Below are positions 52,063-62,137 of a stretch of 64,000 nt of DNA, piece after piece (positions within the stretch are counted from its first letter, which is position 1; each line of letters opens with the position of its first letter). This stretch comes from Mesobacillus jeotgali (GTDB lineage: Bacteria > Bacillota > Bacilli > Bacillales > Cytobacillaceae), in assembly GCF_900166585.1 (NCBI RefSeq), contig NZ_FVZC01000008.1, forward strand, positions 124,001 to 188,000, given 5' to 3'. The translations under genes and the position numbers were made by a program. The notes below the pieces were generated by a model that ran no database searches, was not told where the DNA came from, and saw nothing but the letters and a program-made list of their open reading frames with translations.

Positions 52063-52575
52063 ATGGAAGAAAAAAAGGGCAAGAATATTGGATTCAATAT
52101 CATTAAAAATGACCCGATGGATGGCCATAAAGGTTTTGGAAAAGGCGTCCTGACACTTGATAACGTATCACCGGTCATCATTGACGTGGATGCAGGCGAG
52201 GCAGCTGTTGAAGTAGGCGCGATGCACGCGCGCAGTGCTGTAGAGAAAGGAATCAAGTTCCTGCCTGACCGCAATGAAGTACCTGATGCAAAGCCATACT
52301 GGGTTGTATGGGTGACGATTGACAGGAAGGAAGAGGGCCCATATTATGCTGGTGTTACAGCCTGTGAAATGACCGTCAACCGTGAAATCCGCCGCGGCTA
52401 TAAGTCGCTTCCGGAACATGTGAACCGTCTCGACAAGTCGATCAAGCGCCATATCATCGTCGACCATATGGATGACAAATCAAAAAAGATCCTGGCAGAC
52501 TTCCTAAAGAATCACGATCCTGGAATGTGGGAGCGTTCTGAGGAGAAGCTGAAGACAGATTTATCAGCAGAGTAG
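52063..52575 (+). CDS. ywhD: YwhD family protein
   Basis: A 170-residue soluble protein matching B. subtilis YwhD (GFNIIKNDPMDGHKGFGKGVLTLDNVSPV, HARSAVEKGIKF). Function is unknown. TAGGAGG lies before the ATG. It forms an operon with ywhC. Confidence 0.9.
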   Translation: MEEKKGKNIGFNIIKNDPMDGHKGFGKGVLTLDNVSPVIIDVDAGEAAVEVGAMHARSAVEKGIKFLPDRNEVPDAKPYWVVWVTIDRKEEGPYYAGVTACEMTVNREIRRGYKSLPEHVNRLDKSIKRHIIVDHMDDKSKKILADFLKNHDPGMWERSEEKLKTDLSAE

Positions 52576-52705
52576 TGACTGGATAAATCTCCTAAAGTTA
52601 TGTCTATTTTGTGACATTTGATTGCGAGTGACAATATCTGGCTTGCTCAATTTCAATAAAAAAAGTAAACTTATAACAGCGTAAAACACATTTTATGCTA
52701 GGACG

Positions 52706-52741
52706 AGAAAAACCCGGAGGCTTGCTTCCGGGGTTTTTCTT
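52706..52741. terminator. Bidirectional terminator between ywhD and pbpG
   Basis: GAAAAACCCGGA / TCCGGGGTTTTTC between converging genes. Confidence 0.85.
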
Positions 52742-52756
52742 TTCATAGGGTAGGGT

Positions 52757-54820
52757 CTATGACCCGAACCATCGCTTATACCAAGGCTTCTTATCTTGCT
52801 TTTTCTCTTTTTTCTCTTCTTTGTGCTCCTCGTGTTCGAGGTGGTCGGAGCAGTATTCAACAGGCTCTGTCCCTGCGGCGAACAATGTCAGTCTTTTTAC
52901 GGGGCAGCCATCAGATGCAAGCTTACCATTTGCAGGATCGACATATACAGCGACCGTTCCCTTGGCTGCCTTGAATTTTTTCGCAGGCTCATTATCCAGT
53001 GCTTTCTCCATAAAGTCCATCCAGATATTCTTCGCATACGATTTTTCCACTGTCAGCTCAATTGGTTTCCCTTTATCATAGCCTGTCCAAACTGCCGAAA
53101 CGAGCTGCGGGGTGTAACCGATCATCCAGCTGTCCGTTTCTGTTGTCCCTGACTTTGCTGCGTAAGGCCGGGTCATTTTCTTAATTAGCGTGCTTCCTGT
53201 TACGGACGAATAGCCATTCAATTTTTTATCAAAAATTCCTGTCAGCATATGGGTCATCACCGAAGCGAGTTCTGGCTTCAATACTTCTTTCTTTTCACCT
53301 TCATATTCGTAAATGACCTCGCCCTTATGGTTTTCGACCCTCTTGATCAGCACCGGCTCCACCTTTTTTCCGCCATTCGCTAAAATACTGTAGGCGTTGG
53401 CCATTTCGATGATCCTGACTCCCGATGTCCCTAGAGCCAGCGATGGGACTTTGTCCATATCTGTGTTGATTCCAAAGCGCCTGGCAGTATCGATCAGCGT
53501 ATCCTCACCAAGGAACAGGTGGGTTTTCACAGCATAGACGTTATCCGACAACGCTAATGCCTGTGCCATTGTGATGTCCTCTTCGGCGTACTTATTGTTG
53601 AAATTATGCGGCGTATATTCTGCGCGTCCATCATCAAACCGAAATGTGGTCAGCTGGCTCTTCATCGTCGTCGATGGCGTAAAACCATTTTCGAGAGCCG
53701 CGTAATACAGGATCGGCTTCATGGTTGAGCCTGGCTGCCGGACTGCCTGCACGGCGCGGTTAAATGGACTCTCCTCATAATTCCTGCCGCCGACCAGCGC
53801 CTTGACATAGCCGTTCTTCGGATTCATTGCAACTATGCCAGCCTGAATCTCCGAATCGCTTGCAATCATTTTACTAATCGATTTCTCGGCCACTTCCTGC
53901 TGGTCAAGGTCGAGTGTGGTATAAACCCTTAAACCGCCTAGTGAAATCGTCCGGTCATCAAAATCCAGGGAATTCCTGAGTGCATTTTGAACAGCATCCT
54001 GGAAGTAGGGTGCAGTGCCAATGCGGTTATGCTGGTGCTCGCCGACAAGCTTGAGCTTTTCAAGACTTGCTTTTTGCGCGGCAAGTTCTGTGATATACCC
54101 ATTGGATTTCATAGTTTTTAAAATGGTTCGCTGGCGCTGCTTTGCTTTTTCCAGCGAAGAAAAAGGCGAATAGATGCTTGGCCCTTTCGGAATCCCTGCA
54201 AGCATGGAAGCTTCCGCCAGGGATAAATCCTTTGCATCCTTGCCAAAATAATAACGGCTTGCTGCCTGGACGCCATACGCGCCATGACCGTAATAAATCG
54301 TATTCAGATAGCCTTCGAGGATATCGTCCTTGGAATAATTCATTTCCAGGCGGAGGGTATAAAGCGCCTCGGTTACCTTTCGTGACCATGTCTTATCATG
54401 CTCAAGATAAAGATTACGGGCATATTGCTGGGTTATCGTGCTTGCGCCCTGAACCTTAGACATTGCCTTTACGTCAGCAAGTGCAGCACCGGCAATACGC
54501 TTATAGTCGAACCCGTTATGGGTAAAAAAGGTTTTATCCTCAATGGAAACAGTGGCGTTGATCAAATGGGGCGAAACGTCCTTAAGTGGTACCCAATAAC
54601 GCTTCTGTCCCGAATGGCTTTCGCCGATCACCGTCCCATCATCTGAAAAAAACAGCGTGGATTGCGGTACGGCAAGAGGCGGCGGACCCTGGAGCTTCGC
54701 ATAGCCAATCAAGGAAAAGTAGACGAGCGTCACCAAAGCAAGGCCGGCAAGCCCGAAAAAGATCAAAGCACGCAAATATTTCATTGTCTTGCGAAACCGC
54801 TGGTCGGTCATCAGCTCCAT
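52757..54820 (-). CDS. pbpG: Class A penicillin-binding protein (PbpG/PBP2d-like)
   Basis: A 687-residue bifunctional peptidoglycan synthase with a short cytoplasmic tail, one membrane helix (residues 17-43), a GT51 transglycosylase domain (SIEDKTFFTHNGFD, QGASTITQQYARN, EGYLNTIYYGHGAYGVQAA), and a transpeptidase domain with catalytic Ser in PGSTMK, then SDN and KSGTT. A Lys/Glu-rich tail follows. Position after ywhD and before speE matches B. subtilis pbpG (ywhE), which is made in the forespore. GGGGGA lies six bases before the ATG. Confidence 0.93.
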   Translation of the reverse strand: MELMTDQRFRKTMKYLRALIFFGLAGLALVTLVYFSLIGYAKLQGPPPLAVPQSTLFFSDDGTVIGESHSGQKRYWVPLKDVSPHLINATVSIEDKTFFTHNGFDYKRIAGAALADVKAMSKVQGASTITQQYARNLYLEHDKTWSRKVTEALYTLRLEMNYSKDDILEGYLNTIYYGHGAYGVQAASRYYFGKDAKDLSLAEASMLAGIPKGPSIYSPFSSLEKAKQRQRTILKTMKSNGYITELAAQKASLEKLKLVGEHQHNRIGTAPYFQDAVQNALRNSLDFDDRTISLGGLRVYTTLDLDQQEVAEKSISKMIASDSEIQAGIVAMNPKNGYVKALVGGRNYEESPFNRAVQAVRQPGSTMKPILYYAALENGFTPSTTMKSQLTTFRFDDGRAEYTPHNFNNKYAEEDITMAQALALSDNVYAVKTHLFLGEDTLIDTARRFGINTDMDKVPSLALGTSGVRIIEMANAYSILANGGKKVEPVLIKRVENHKGEVIYEYEGEKKEVLKPELASVMTHMLTGIFDKKLNGYSSVTGSTLIKKMTRPYAAKSGTTETDSWMIGYTPQLVSAVWTGYDKGKPIELTVEKSYAKNIWMDFMEKALDNEPAKKFKAAKGTVAVYVDPANGKLASDGCPVKRLTLFAAGTEPVEYCSDHLEHEEHKEEKKEKKQDKKPWYKRWFGS

Positions 54821-55088
54821 ACTGCTTCCCCCTAAAAATGATAGATAGTATCAGTATGAAAAAAAACAGGTGATTTTAAACATAGAATAAAAGTTATTTA
54901 AATTTTACTTGCATTTTTGCTAGATTCAACTATACTTTTTCTGATGTTTGTATTCGTGATGTTGGGGAAGTATAACAAATAAATGTAAGCGCAATGCTTG
55001 GTTCATATAAAATTTGGTCAGTGGCTCCCACCATGAAAAATTAGCCGCAACATGACGGAAAATTTTTTTGCCGAAAGGAAGGATATTA

Positions 55089-55916
55089 ATGGGTCTTTGG
55101 TTTACAGAAAAGCAGACAGAAAACTTTGGTATTACAATGAAAGTGAACAAGACGTTACATACAGAACAAACAGAATTCCAGAAGCTTGATATGGTCGAAA
55201 CAGAAGAGTGGGGCAATATGCTTCTCCTTGACGACATGGTCATGACATCTGTAAAAGATGAGTTCGTTTACCACGAGATGGTTGCGCATATTCCATTGTT
55301 CACACACCCGAATCCTGAGCAGGTGCTGGTAGTTGGAGGCGGCGATGGCGGTGTAATCCGTGAAGTCCTCAAGCACCCAAGCGTTAAAAAGGCGACTCTT
55401 GTTGATATCGATGGAAAGGTCATCGAGTACTCTAAGAAATACCTGCCGGAAATCGCAGGAAAGCTGGACGATCCGCGTGTTGATGTCCAGGTTGGCGACG
55501 GCTTCATGCACATCGCGGAAAGTGAAAATCAGTATGATGTCATCATGGTTGACTCAACAGAACCAGTAGGACCTGCAGTGAATCTGTTCACAAAAGGTTT
55601 TTACGCTGGAATTTCCAAGGCGTTGAAGGAAGATGGAATTTTCGTTGCCCAGTCTGACAACCCATGGTTCAAGGCTGACCTAATCCGCAATGTCCAGAAG
55701 GATGTTAAGGAGATCTTCCCAATCACACGCCTTTATATTGCGAATATCCCAACATACCCAAGCGGAATGTGGGCGTTCACACTTGGTTCAAAGAAGCATG
55801 ATCCGCTTGAAGTGAGCGAGGATCGCTTCCACGATATCGAAACAAAGTACTACACGAAAGAACTTCACAAAGCAGCTTTCGTTTTGCCTAAGTTCGTTGG
55901 AGATCTTGTAAAGTAA
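55089..55916 (+). CDS. speE: Spermidine synthase SpeE
   Basis: A 275-residue aminopropyltransferase that makes spermidine from putrescine and decarboxylated AdoMet. The binding motif [18 protein letters not shown], the acidic [17 protein letters not shown], and the catalytic DSTEPVGPA are present. The ORF opens seven codons earlier, but AAAGGAAGG fits the ATG at 55089 ([10 protein letters not shown]). speB follows 84 bases later, as in B. subtilis. Confidence 0.96.
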   Translation: MGLWFTEKQTENFGITMKVNKTLHTEQTEFQKLDMVETEEWGNMLLLDDMVMTSVKDEFVYHEMVAHIPLFTHPNPEQVLVVGGGDGGVIREVLKHPSVKKATLVDIDGKVIEYSKKYLPEIAGKLDDPRVDVQVGDGFMHIAESENQYDVIMVDSTEPVGPAVNLFTKGFYAGISKALKEDGIFVAQSDNPWFKADLIRNVQKDVKEIFPITRLYIANIPTYPSGMWAFTLGSKKHDPLEVSEDRFHDIETKYYTKELHKAAFVLPKFVGDLVK

Positions 55917-56000
55917 TCTGGATTCAGCACAATATTTTGCGGCTTCCCGGTAATCCGGGGGCCATTTTCATGTGAAAAATAGATGAAAGAGGTGCTTGGA

Positions 56001-56873
56001 ATGCGTTTTGATGAAGCCTACTCTGGCAATGTTTTTATCGGCAGCCATTCAAACTATAATGAAAGCAAGGCGGTCCTTTACGGAATGCCGATGGATTGGA
56101 CTGTCAGCTACCGTCCTGGTTCACGCTTTGGCCCGACCCGTATCCGTGAGGTATCGATCGGCCTTGAAGAATACAGCCCATATCTTGACCGCGAAATGGC
56201 AGACCTTAACTATTTCGATGCAGGAGACATCCCGCTTCCTTTCGGGAATGCTCAGAAGAGTCTTGATTTGATTGAGGAGTACGTGGATAAGCTTTTAGCT
56301 GAAGATAAATTCCCGCTTGGAATGGGCGGAGAGCATCTTGTTTCATGGCCGGTCATGAAGGCATTTGCGAAAAAGTATGAAGACCTTGCCATCATCCACT
56401 TTGATGCGCATACAGATTTGCGCGAACACTATGAAGGCGAGCCATTGTCCCACTCAACGCCAATTCGCAAGATTGCCGAGCATATTGGACCAAAGAATGT
56501 TTATTCATTCGGCATCCGTTCCGGCATGAAGGAAGAATTCGAATGGGCAAAGGAAGTGGGCATGCATATTTCCAAGTTCGAGGTTTTTGAGCCCCTGAAG
56601 GAAGTTTTGCCTTCGCTTGCCGGACGTCCGGTTTATGTGACGATTGATATTGATGTTCTTGACCCGGCGCATGCCCCAGGAACAGGAACAGTCGACGCTG
56701 GCGGAATCACTTCCAAGGAATTATTAGCATCCATCCATGCCATTGCCAACTCTGGTGTCAATGTAGTAGGGGCCGACTTGGTTGAAGTAGCTCCAATCTA
56801 CGATACATCAGAAATGACTGCAAACACAGCAAGCAAAATCATCCGTGAGATGATGCTGGGATTTGTGAAGTAA
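56001..56873 (+). CDS. speB: Agmatinase SpeB
   Basis: A 290-residue ureohydrolase that makes putrescine and urea from agmatine. Binuclear Mn ligands are in GGEHLVSWP, HFDAHTDLRE and DIDVLDPAHAPGTG. The start MRFDEAYSG at 56001 has AGAGGTG upstream and equals the B. subtilis N-terminus. With speE it forms the arginine-agmatine-putrescine-spermidine route. Confidence 0.96.
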   Translation: MRFDEAYSGNVFIGSHSNYNESKAVLYGMPMDWTVSYRPGSRFGPTRIREVSIGLEEYSPYLDREMADLNYFDAGDIPLPFGNAQKSLDLIEEYVDKLLAEDKFPLGMGGEHLVSWPVMKAFAKKYEDLAIIHFDAHTDLREHYEGEPLSHSTPIRKIAEHIGPKNVYSFGIRSGMKEEFEWAKEVGMHISKFEVFEPLKEVLPSLAGRPVYVTIDIDVLDPAHAPGTGTVDAGGITSKELLASIHAIANSGVNVVGADLVEVAPIYDTSEMTANTASKIIREMMLGFVK

Positions 56874-56885
56874 TCATATGATTAA

Positions 56886-56911
56886 TGCTCCCTTTTTGGG
56901 AGCCTTTTTTT
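56886..56911 (+). terminator. Terminator after speB
   Basis: GCTCCC / GGGAGC stem followed by seven T. Confidence 0.85.
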
Positions 56912-57016
56912 ATGAATTTTTATAAACCTGATACTAATATTTAATATTAGGAAGGAATATTCTGAATTGTATAGAAGTTAGTTATAAGAGTAACTACTAA
57001 AAAGGAGGTAAAAAGG

Positions 57017-58336
57017 ATGAAAATGTTGGTTTCTTTTTTTAACCGCCTTATGCAGCGGTATTTGCCTGATCCGTTTCTTTTTGTCATTATCTTAACTTTT
57101 GTTGTATTTGGATTGGGCCTTATCTTTACTGACAACGGACCGTATCAAATGGTCCAGCATTGGGGAAATGGATTCTGGGGGCTATTGGTTTTCACCATGC
57201 AAATGGTTCTTGTTCTGGTGACGGGACACGTTCTTGCAAGCAGCCCGGTTTTTAAAAAGGGACTAGGCTCCCTTGCCTCCCTTGCCAAGTCACCTGGCCA
57301 GGCAATTATTTTTGTGACACTTGTTTCAATGATCGCAAGCTTAATCAACTGGGGTTTCGGCCTGGTAATTGGGGCACTGTTCGCCAAGGAATTAGCGAAA
57401 AAAGTGGAAAACGTCGATTATAGACTCCTGATTGCAAGCGCTTACTCCGGTTTTGTTGTCTGGCATGGCGGAATTTCCGGTTCAATACCGCTTACAATCG
57501 CCACAGAAGGTCATTTTACTGAAAAGATGATTGGAGTTATCCCGACTGACCAGACTATTTTTTCAAGCTTTAACCTGTTTATCGTGATTGCACTTCTGCT
57601 TATTTTGCCTATCGTTACAAGGATGATGATGCCATCCAGGGAAGAAACCATCGTGGTCGACCCGCTGCTATTGGAAAATGATGTTCAGGCAGCCGCAATT
57701 GAGCAGGGAGTGATGACTCCGGCAGAAAAGCTTGAAAACAGCCGGGTTGCTTCATTATTGATCGGACTATTTGGACTGGTATTCTTATTCTATTATTTTG
57801 CTAATAATGGATTCAAACTGAATCTTGATATCGTTAACTTCCTGTTTTTATTCCTGGGTATACTCTTCCATGGCACTCCTAAGCAATTTCTTGATGCTGT
57901 GTTGAATGCGGTAAAAGGTGCAAGCGGGATTATCATCCAATTTCCTTTTTACGCGGGGATCATGGGGATGATGACTACATCGGGACTTGCAGCAGTTATC
58001 TCCGAAGGCTTCGTTTCGATTTCGAATGAATTCACTTTCCCATTATTCACCTTTTGGAGCGCTGGATTAATTAATATTTTTGTTCCTTCGGGTGGAGGAC
58101 AGTGGGCCGTACAGGCGCCGATCATGCTGGAAGCTGCTCAAACCATGGGTGTCTCTATACCTAAGACAGCAATGGCCGTTGCCTGGGGTGATGCATGGAC
58201 CAACATGATTCAGCCGTTCTGGGCTTTGCCTGCACTGGCAATTGCCGGCCTGAAGGCGAAGGATATCATGGGTTATTGTGTCATCACACTGATCGTGAGT
58301 GGAATTATCATTTCGACAGGAATGCTGTTTTTCTAA
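57017..58336 (+). CDS. AtoE-like short-chain fatty acid transporter
   Basis: A 439-residue membrane protein with about ten helices of the AtoE / short-chain fatty acid transporter family (RYLPDPFLFVIILTFVVFGLGLIFT at the N-terminus, WHGGISGSIPLTIA, FVPSGGGQWAVQAPIMLEAA). It is thought to import acetoacetate, butyrate or similar acids. AAAGGAGGT lies before the ATG. It is not part of the ywh-ywi order in B. subtilis, so it is an addition here. Confidence 0.92.
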   Translation: MKMLVSFFNRLMQRYLPDPFLFVIILTFVVFGLGLIFTDNGPYQMVQHWGNGFWGLLVFTMQMVLVLVTGHVLASSPVFKKGLGSLASLAKSPGQAIIFVTLVSMIASLINWGFGLVIGALFAKELAKKVENVDYRLLIASAYSGFVVWHGGISGSIPLTIATEGHFTEKMIGVIPTDQTIFSSFNLFIVIALLLILPIVTRMMMPSREETIVVDPLLLENDVQAAAIEQGVMTPAEKLENSRVASLLIGLFGLVFLFYYFANNGFKLNLDIVNFLFLFLGILFHGTPKQFLDAVLNAVKGASGIIIQFPFYAGIMGMMTTSGLAAVISEGFVSISNEFTFPLFTFWSAGLINIFVPSGGGQWAVQAPIMLEAAQTMGVSIPKTAMAVAWGDAWTNMIQPFWALPALAIAGLKAKDIMGYCVITLIVSGIIISTGMLFF

Positions 58337-58337
58337 T

Positions 58338-58360
58338 GGGAGAGTGCTTCTCCTTTTTTC
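58338..58360 (+). terminator. Terminator after the AtoE-like gene
   Basis: GGAGA / TCTCC stem followed by six T. It is the left part of composite element copy 2. Confidence 0.7.
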
Positions 58361-58492
58361 TGGAAAAAATCGTGCGTTTTTTCCAGTTCGCGGAATTATC
58401 TTAGAAATTCGCGGAATAAAGATGGTTTTTCGCGGAATCCGATTCTGTTTTCGCGGAATAGAGTAGAAATTTCGCGGAATAACCCGCCATGC
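58361..58492. repeat. 21-bp-period TTCGCGGAAT repeat, copy 2 (five units)
   Basis: GCGGAAT cores at 58390, 58411, 58432, 58453 and 58474, exactly 21 bp apart, after a CTGGAAAAA / TTTTTTCCAG hairpin. Units 2, 3 and 4 match units 2, 3 and 4 of the copy at 583-700 in their linkers too (AGAAATT, GGTTTT, ATTCWGTTTT). Confidence 0.9.
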
Positions 58493-58528
58493 AAAAACCG
58501 GCTGGCACATCGCCAGCCGGTTTTTTAC
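58493..58528. terminator. Bidirectional terminator between the AtoE-like and DUF1540 genes
   Basis: AACCGGCTGGC / GCCAGCCGGTT, perfect 11-bp stem with A and T runs. It corresponds to 703-738 at the other copy of the element. Confidence 0.9.
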
Positions 58529-58532
58529 TTTT

Positions 58533-58685
58533 TTATACCTTTTCAAACGTATCACAAATCGTTTCTCTTTCATTTACAGCCTGATGGCCTCTATCGGCAA
58601 CGACCATGATAGAGTCAGCCACACATTGATCGCCTTCTGCCCAGTATTTACAATTTTCTACTTCGCATTTTACTTCGATTCTCAT
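58533..58685 (-). CDS. DUF1540 family small protein
   Basis: A 50-residue protein: MRIEVKCEVENCKYW, then GDQCVADSIMVV and ERETICDTF near the end. The four Cys with this spacing match the DUF1540 family, small proteins thought to bind metal and often seen in spore formers. GGAGGTGCTC lies before the ATG at 58685. Termination is by the hairpin at 58493-58528. Function unknown. Confidence 0.9.
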   Translation of the reverse strand: MRIEVKCEVENCKYWAEGDQCVADSIMVVADRGHQAVNERETICDTFEKV

Positions 58686-58863
58686 GTGAGCACCTCCTTA
58701 ATCGGTCTTGATAATCAATACCCGTTTCCCGGGCCCTTTAATCCAGAATTCAATTCCTTATTTTAGGAGAAAGGTTCTCATTTCCCCTGCTAACCTTGCA
58801 CTTTCAAAGGAGAATATTTATACTTATAAAGTTATAATAGAGTTTGAAAAGGAGGTGTTATCG

Positions 58864-59307
58864 GTGTCAACTGGACCCGCTGAACAGACTCCTGTAAAGG
58901 TGACGGTAAAGACGGCTATTTATAGTGGCAAAGAGAAGGATACTTTTGAATTGACCACTTTTGGCCGATACTATAAAAAGGCGAACAGCTCGTACCTCCA
59001 GTATGATGAAGTGATGGAGGAAGGGGACGTTCATACGACGGTGAAAATATCAGGGGATGAGGTGCTGATCCTTCGCAGCGGTGCGATCAAGATGAGGCTT
59101 CATTTTCTGCTGAATAAAAAAACTCCAGGCAATTACAAGACGCCATACGGGCTCCTTGAGACATCTGCGCTCACAAAGCGTCTTGATCTGAATTTTAACG
59201 AGGAAAAGCAGGAGGGCCATGTGGATTTGCTTTATGAAATGGCGATTCAGGGCTCGAGTGCAGGTACATACCATTTGACGATCAATTACAAGGAGGAAGG
59301 CAAATGA
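58864..59307 (+). CDS. ywiB: YwiB family protein (DUF1934, lipocalin-like)
   Basis: A 147-residue cytoplasmic beta-barrel-like protein of the DUF1934 family ([63 protein letters not shown]). Function unknown. The frame is open to 58708, but AAGGAGG is spaced for the GTG at 58864. Its stop overlaps the argS start by four bases (ATGA), as in other Bacillaceae. Confidence 0.92.
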   Translation: MSTGPAEQTPVKVTVKTAIYSGKEKDTFELTTFGRYYKKANSSYLQYDEVMEEGDVHTTVKISGDEVLILRSGAIKMRLHFLLNKKTPGNYKTPYGLLETSALTKRLDLNFNEEKQEGHVDLLYEMAIQGSSAGTYHLTINYKEEGK

Positions 59308-60974
59308 ATATAGTTGAACAGGTCCAATTGAAACTGAAGGAAGAAATCAAGCAGGCGATCATCAAAGGAAATCTGGCAGAAGAAGCGCAGATTCCGGCTG
59401 TAATCCTTGAAACTCCCAAGGAAAAAGCACATGGAGACTACTCAACGAATATGGCGATGCAGCTAGCTCGAGTGGCGAAGAAGGCTCCGCGCCAGATTGC
59501 TGAACAGCTGATCGAGAACTTTGATAAAAGCAAGGCATCCATCGAGAAAATTGAAATTGCCGGACCGGGCTTTATCAATTTTTACATGGATAACAGTTAT
59601 TTGACTGATTTGATTCCGGCAATCCTTGAAGCTGGTGATAACTATGGGGAATCCCAGGTAGGCAACGGACAGAAAATTCAGGTTGAGTTCGTTTCAGCAA
59701 ACCCAACCGGCGACCTTCACCTCGGCCATGCGCGCGGTGCGGCTGTCGGCGATTCATTGTGCAATGTGCTCGCCAAGGCTGGCTATGATGTATCACGTGA
59801 ATATTACATCAATGACGCCGGCAATCAGATCAACAACCTGGCACTTTCTGTTGAGGCTCGCTACTTCCAGGCTCTCGGCATGGAAAAAGAAATGCCGCAG
59901 GATGGTTACCATGGTGAGGATATTATCGGAATCGGAAAGAAGCTTGCCGAGGAATTCGGCGACAAGTATGTGAAGATGGCGGATCAGGAACGTTTTGATG
60001 CCTTCCGCGATTACGGCCTGAAATATGAAATGGAGAAGCTGAAGCAGGACCTTGAGAATTTTCGCGTGAAATTCGATGTATGGTATTCTGAAACTTCACT
60101 TTACGAAAACGGGAAAATTGATATAGCTTTGGAGGCTCTTCGTCAAAATGGACACATCTACGAAGAGGACGGTGCAACATGGTTCCGTTCTTCAGAGCTT
60201 GGTGATGACAAGGACCGCGTGCTGATCAAGCAGGATGGCTCTTACACCTATCTGCTGCCGGATATTGCTTACCATAAGGACAAGCTTGAGCGCGGCTTTG
60301 AGAAACTGATCAACATCTGGGGAGCGGACCACCACGGTTACATCCCGAGGATGAAAGCGGCGATCCAGGCACTTGGCTACGACCGTGACGCGCTTGAAGT
60401 CGAAATCATCCAGCTCGTCCACCTTTACAAAAATGGCGAGAAGATGAAGATGAGCAAGCGTACAGGGAAAGCTGTTACGATGCGCGACCTGATTGAAGAA
60501 GTTGGTTTGGATGCAGTACGTTACTTCTTCGCGATGAGAAGCGCGGACACTCATATGGACTTTGACCTTGACCTTGCTGTATCACAGTCCAATGAAAATC
60601 CGGTGTTCTATGCCCAATACGCACATGCCCGTATCAACAGTATCCTGCGGTCAGCTGAGGAACAGGGCTTCGCAGTCAGCAAAGAGGCAGACTTTAAATT
60701 GATCGGGGCGGAAAAGGAAATCGACCTTCTGAAAAAGCTGGGAGAATTCCCTCTCGCAGTTGCCGAAGCAGCCGAGAAGCGCATGCCGCACCGAATCTCA
60801 AACTATATCTTTGAACTTGCATCCGTATTCCACAGCTTTTACAATGCAGAAAAAGTGCTGGATATGGACAACAAGGAAAGAACCCAGGCCCGCCTTTCTT
60901 TAATCAAGACAGCGCAGATTACCTTGAAGAATGCACTTGCTTTGATTGGTGTATCTGCTCCGGAAAAGATGTAA
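59304..60974 (+). CDS. argS: Arginyl-tRNA synthetase
   Basis: A 556-residue class I synthetase that charges tRNA-Arg. Domain order: N-terminal Add-1 domain, the HIGH-type motif [18 protein letters not shown] near residue 130, the catalytic core, KMSK-type [14 protein letters not shown] near residue 390, and the C-terminal anticodon-binding domain ([21 protein letters not shown]). GGAGG lies before the ATG, inside the end of ywiB. Confidence 0.98.
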   Translation: MNIVEQVQLKLKEEIKQAIIKGNLAEEAQIPAVILETPKEKAHGDYSTNMAMQLARVAKKAPRQIAEQLIENFDKSKASIEKIEIAGPGFINFYMDNSYLTDLIPAILEAGDNYGESQVGNGQKIQVEFVSANPTGDLHLGHARGAAVGDSLCNVLAKAGYDVSREYYINDAGNQINNLALSVEARYFQALGMEKEMPQDGYHGEDIIGIGKKLAEEFGDKYVKMADQERFDAFRDYGLKYEMEKLKQDLENFRVKFDVWYSETSLYENGKIDIALEALRQNGHIYEEDGATWFRSSELGDDKDRVLIKQDGSYTYLLPDIAYHKDKLERGFEKLINIWGADHHGYIPRMKAAIQALGYDRDALEVEIIQLVHLYKNGEKMKMSKRTGKAVTMRDLIEEVGLDAVRYFFAMRSADTHMDFDLDLAVSQSNENPVFYAQYAHARINSILRSAEEQGFAVSKEADFKLIGAEKEIDLLKKLGEFPLAVAEAAEKRMPHRISNYIFELASVFHSFYNAEKVLDMDNKERTQARLSLIKTAQITLKNALALIGVSAPEKM

Positions 60975-60979
60975 TTTAT

Positions 60980-61010
60980 GAGACCCAGCCAAGTTTTGGC
61001 TGGGTTTCTT
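60980..61010 (+). terminator. Terminator after argS
   Basis: GACCCAGCC / GGCTGGGTTT stem followed by CTT. The T run is short. Confidence 0.75.
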
Positions 61011-61095
61011 AGTGGAAGTCGTTTTAGATATGGGATTTACTAATTTAGCCCTTAAAAAAATTCCGGTTAGGAACTTGCGGACAAGTAATTATATT

Positions 61096-61132
61096 GAAAA
61101 GGCTGCTGGATCGATCTCCAGCAGCCTATCTT
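61096..61132 (-). terminator. Terminator of uvsE
   Basis: On the minus strand, GGCTGCTGGA / TCCAGCAGCC followed by TTTTCAAT. Confidence 0.85.
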
Positions 61133-61134
61133 TG

Positions 61135-62091
61135 TTATTTCCATTCCAACACAGCTCCGCCAATCCGCTTGACTCCGCGGATTTTAGCCAAATCCTCAAC
61201 AAGCTTCAGTGCTGCTTTGTCTTTCTCTTTCGCTTCGATCATGAAATCGACATCCTGGCCGATGCTTCGCAGGATATCAATCAGGGGAAGGATGAATTCT
61301 GGGTCAACATAGTCTGCATGTGACCGGTAAGCTTTTTCTGATTTTGGCGAAGAGATATGGATTTTCGGCTTCATTCCGATTGATTCCCAGGTGGCGAAGC
61401 CGTCTGGAAGCAGTTTTTCCAGAGGCTCTTCACAAAGGTTTGCCATGTGATGATGATAATCGAACATGAAGGGTACATCCTCTTTTATACATGTGCTAAG
61501 AGTTTCTTTGGAATTATAGGTTTTATCATCATTTTCCAATGTGGTGATTTTCTTGATATGGGCGGGCAGCTTTGCGAAGTTTTCATGGAAACGTAAAATC
61601 GTCTCTTCTTTGTTTCCGTACGCTCCGCCGATATGGATGTTGATCAGCGCGTTGTTTTCCAGTCCCATTGCTGCGAGCATTCCATAGTGATATTCCATAT
61701 CGATGATGGCATTGGCCGTTACTTCCTCCCTGGGGGAAGTAAACAAGGTATATTGGTTAGGGTGAAAGCTCGTACGCAAACCATGTTTTTTCACCAGCGC
61801 CCCGATTTCCAGCCATTTTTCACGGAAGGGTGTGACATAATCCCATTTGACCTCCGGGTGGGTGGCAAGCGGCGCGATCGAGCTGGAAAACCGGTATAAA
61901 GGAATATCATGAGCGATATTGTAGTGAATCATTCTTTCAGTGTTAATGAGGTTTTGATAGGTTACAGAAAGCAATTTATCATGACGTTCATTTTTTTGCA
62001 GCTGCCCGTAGCGAGCGAAAGTAAGTGCCTTGGAGGGAGATGCATCCCACAGGCTGATGGCGGTGGAAACATATCCAAGCCTAATGATCAT
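61135..62091 (-). CDS. uvsE: UV damage endonuclease UvsE
   Basis: A 318-residue TIM-barrel endonuclease that nicks DNA 5' of UV photoproducts. Metal ligands are in [43 protein letters not shown] and KIHISSPK. The matching B. subtilis gene is ywjD. AGGAGG lies six bases before the ATG but is covered by a seven-base hairpin stem. It is cotranscribed with clsB. Confidence 0.94.
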   Translation of the reverse strand: MIIRLGYVSTAISLWDASPSKALTFARYGQLQKNERHDKLLSVTYQNLINTERMIHYNIAHDIPLYRFSSSIAPLATHPEVKWDYVTPFREKWLEIGALVKKHGLRTSFHPNQYTLFTSPREEVTANAIIDMEYHYGMLAAMGLENNALINIHIGGAYGNKEETILRFHENFAKLPAHIKKITTLENDDKTYNSKETLSTCIKEDVPFMFDYHHHMANLCEEPLEKLLPDGFATWESIGMKPKIHISSPKSEKAYRSHADYVDPEFILPLIDILRSIGQDVDFMIEAKEKDKAALKLVEDLAKIRGVKRIGGAVLEWK

Positions 62092-62095
62092 ATAG

Positions 62096-62119
62096 AACCT
62101 CCTTCACCCGGAGGAGGTT
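62096..62119 (-). promoter_or_regulatory. Hairpin that can hide the uvsE ribosome binding site
   Basis: On the minus strand, AACCTCC-N10-GGAGGTT. The second arm contains the Shine-Dalgarno GGAGG of uvsE. Confidence 0.6.
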
Positions 62120-62137
62120 GAGCTGACTCCGGTTAAG

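Noticed and set aside
58067..58573. 168-residue minus-strand ORF running through the 21-bp repeats
   Set aside because: The PRISK/IPRK-type pattern is translated TTCGCGGAAT repeat plus the antisense of the AtoE-like gene.
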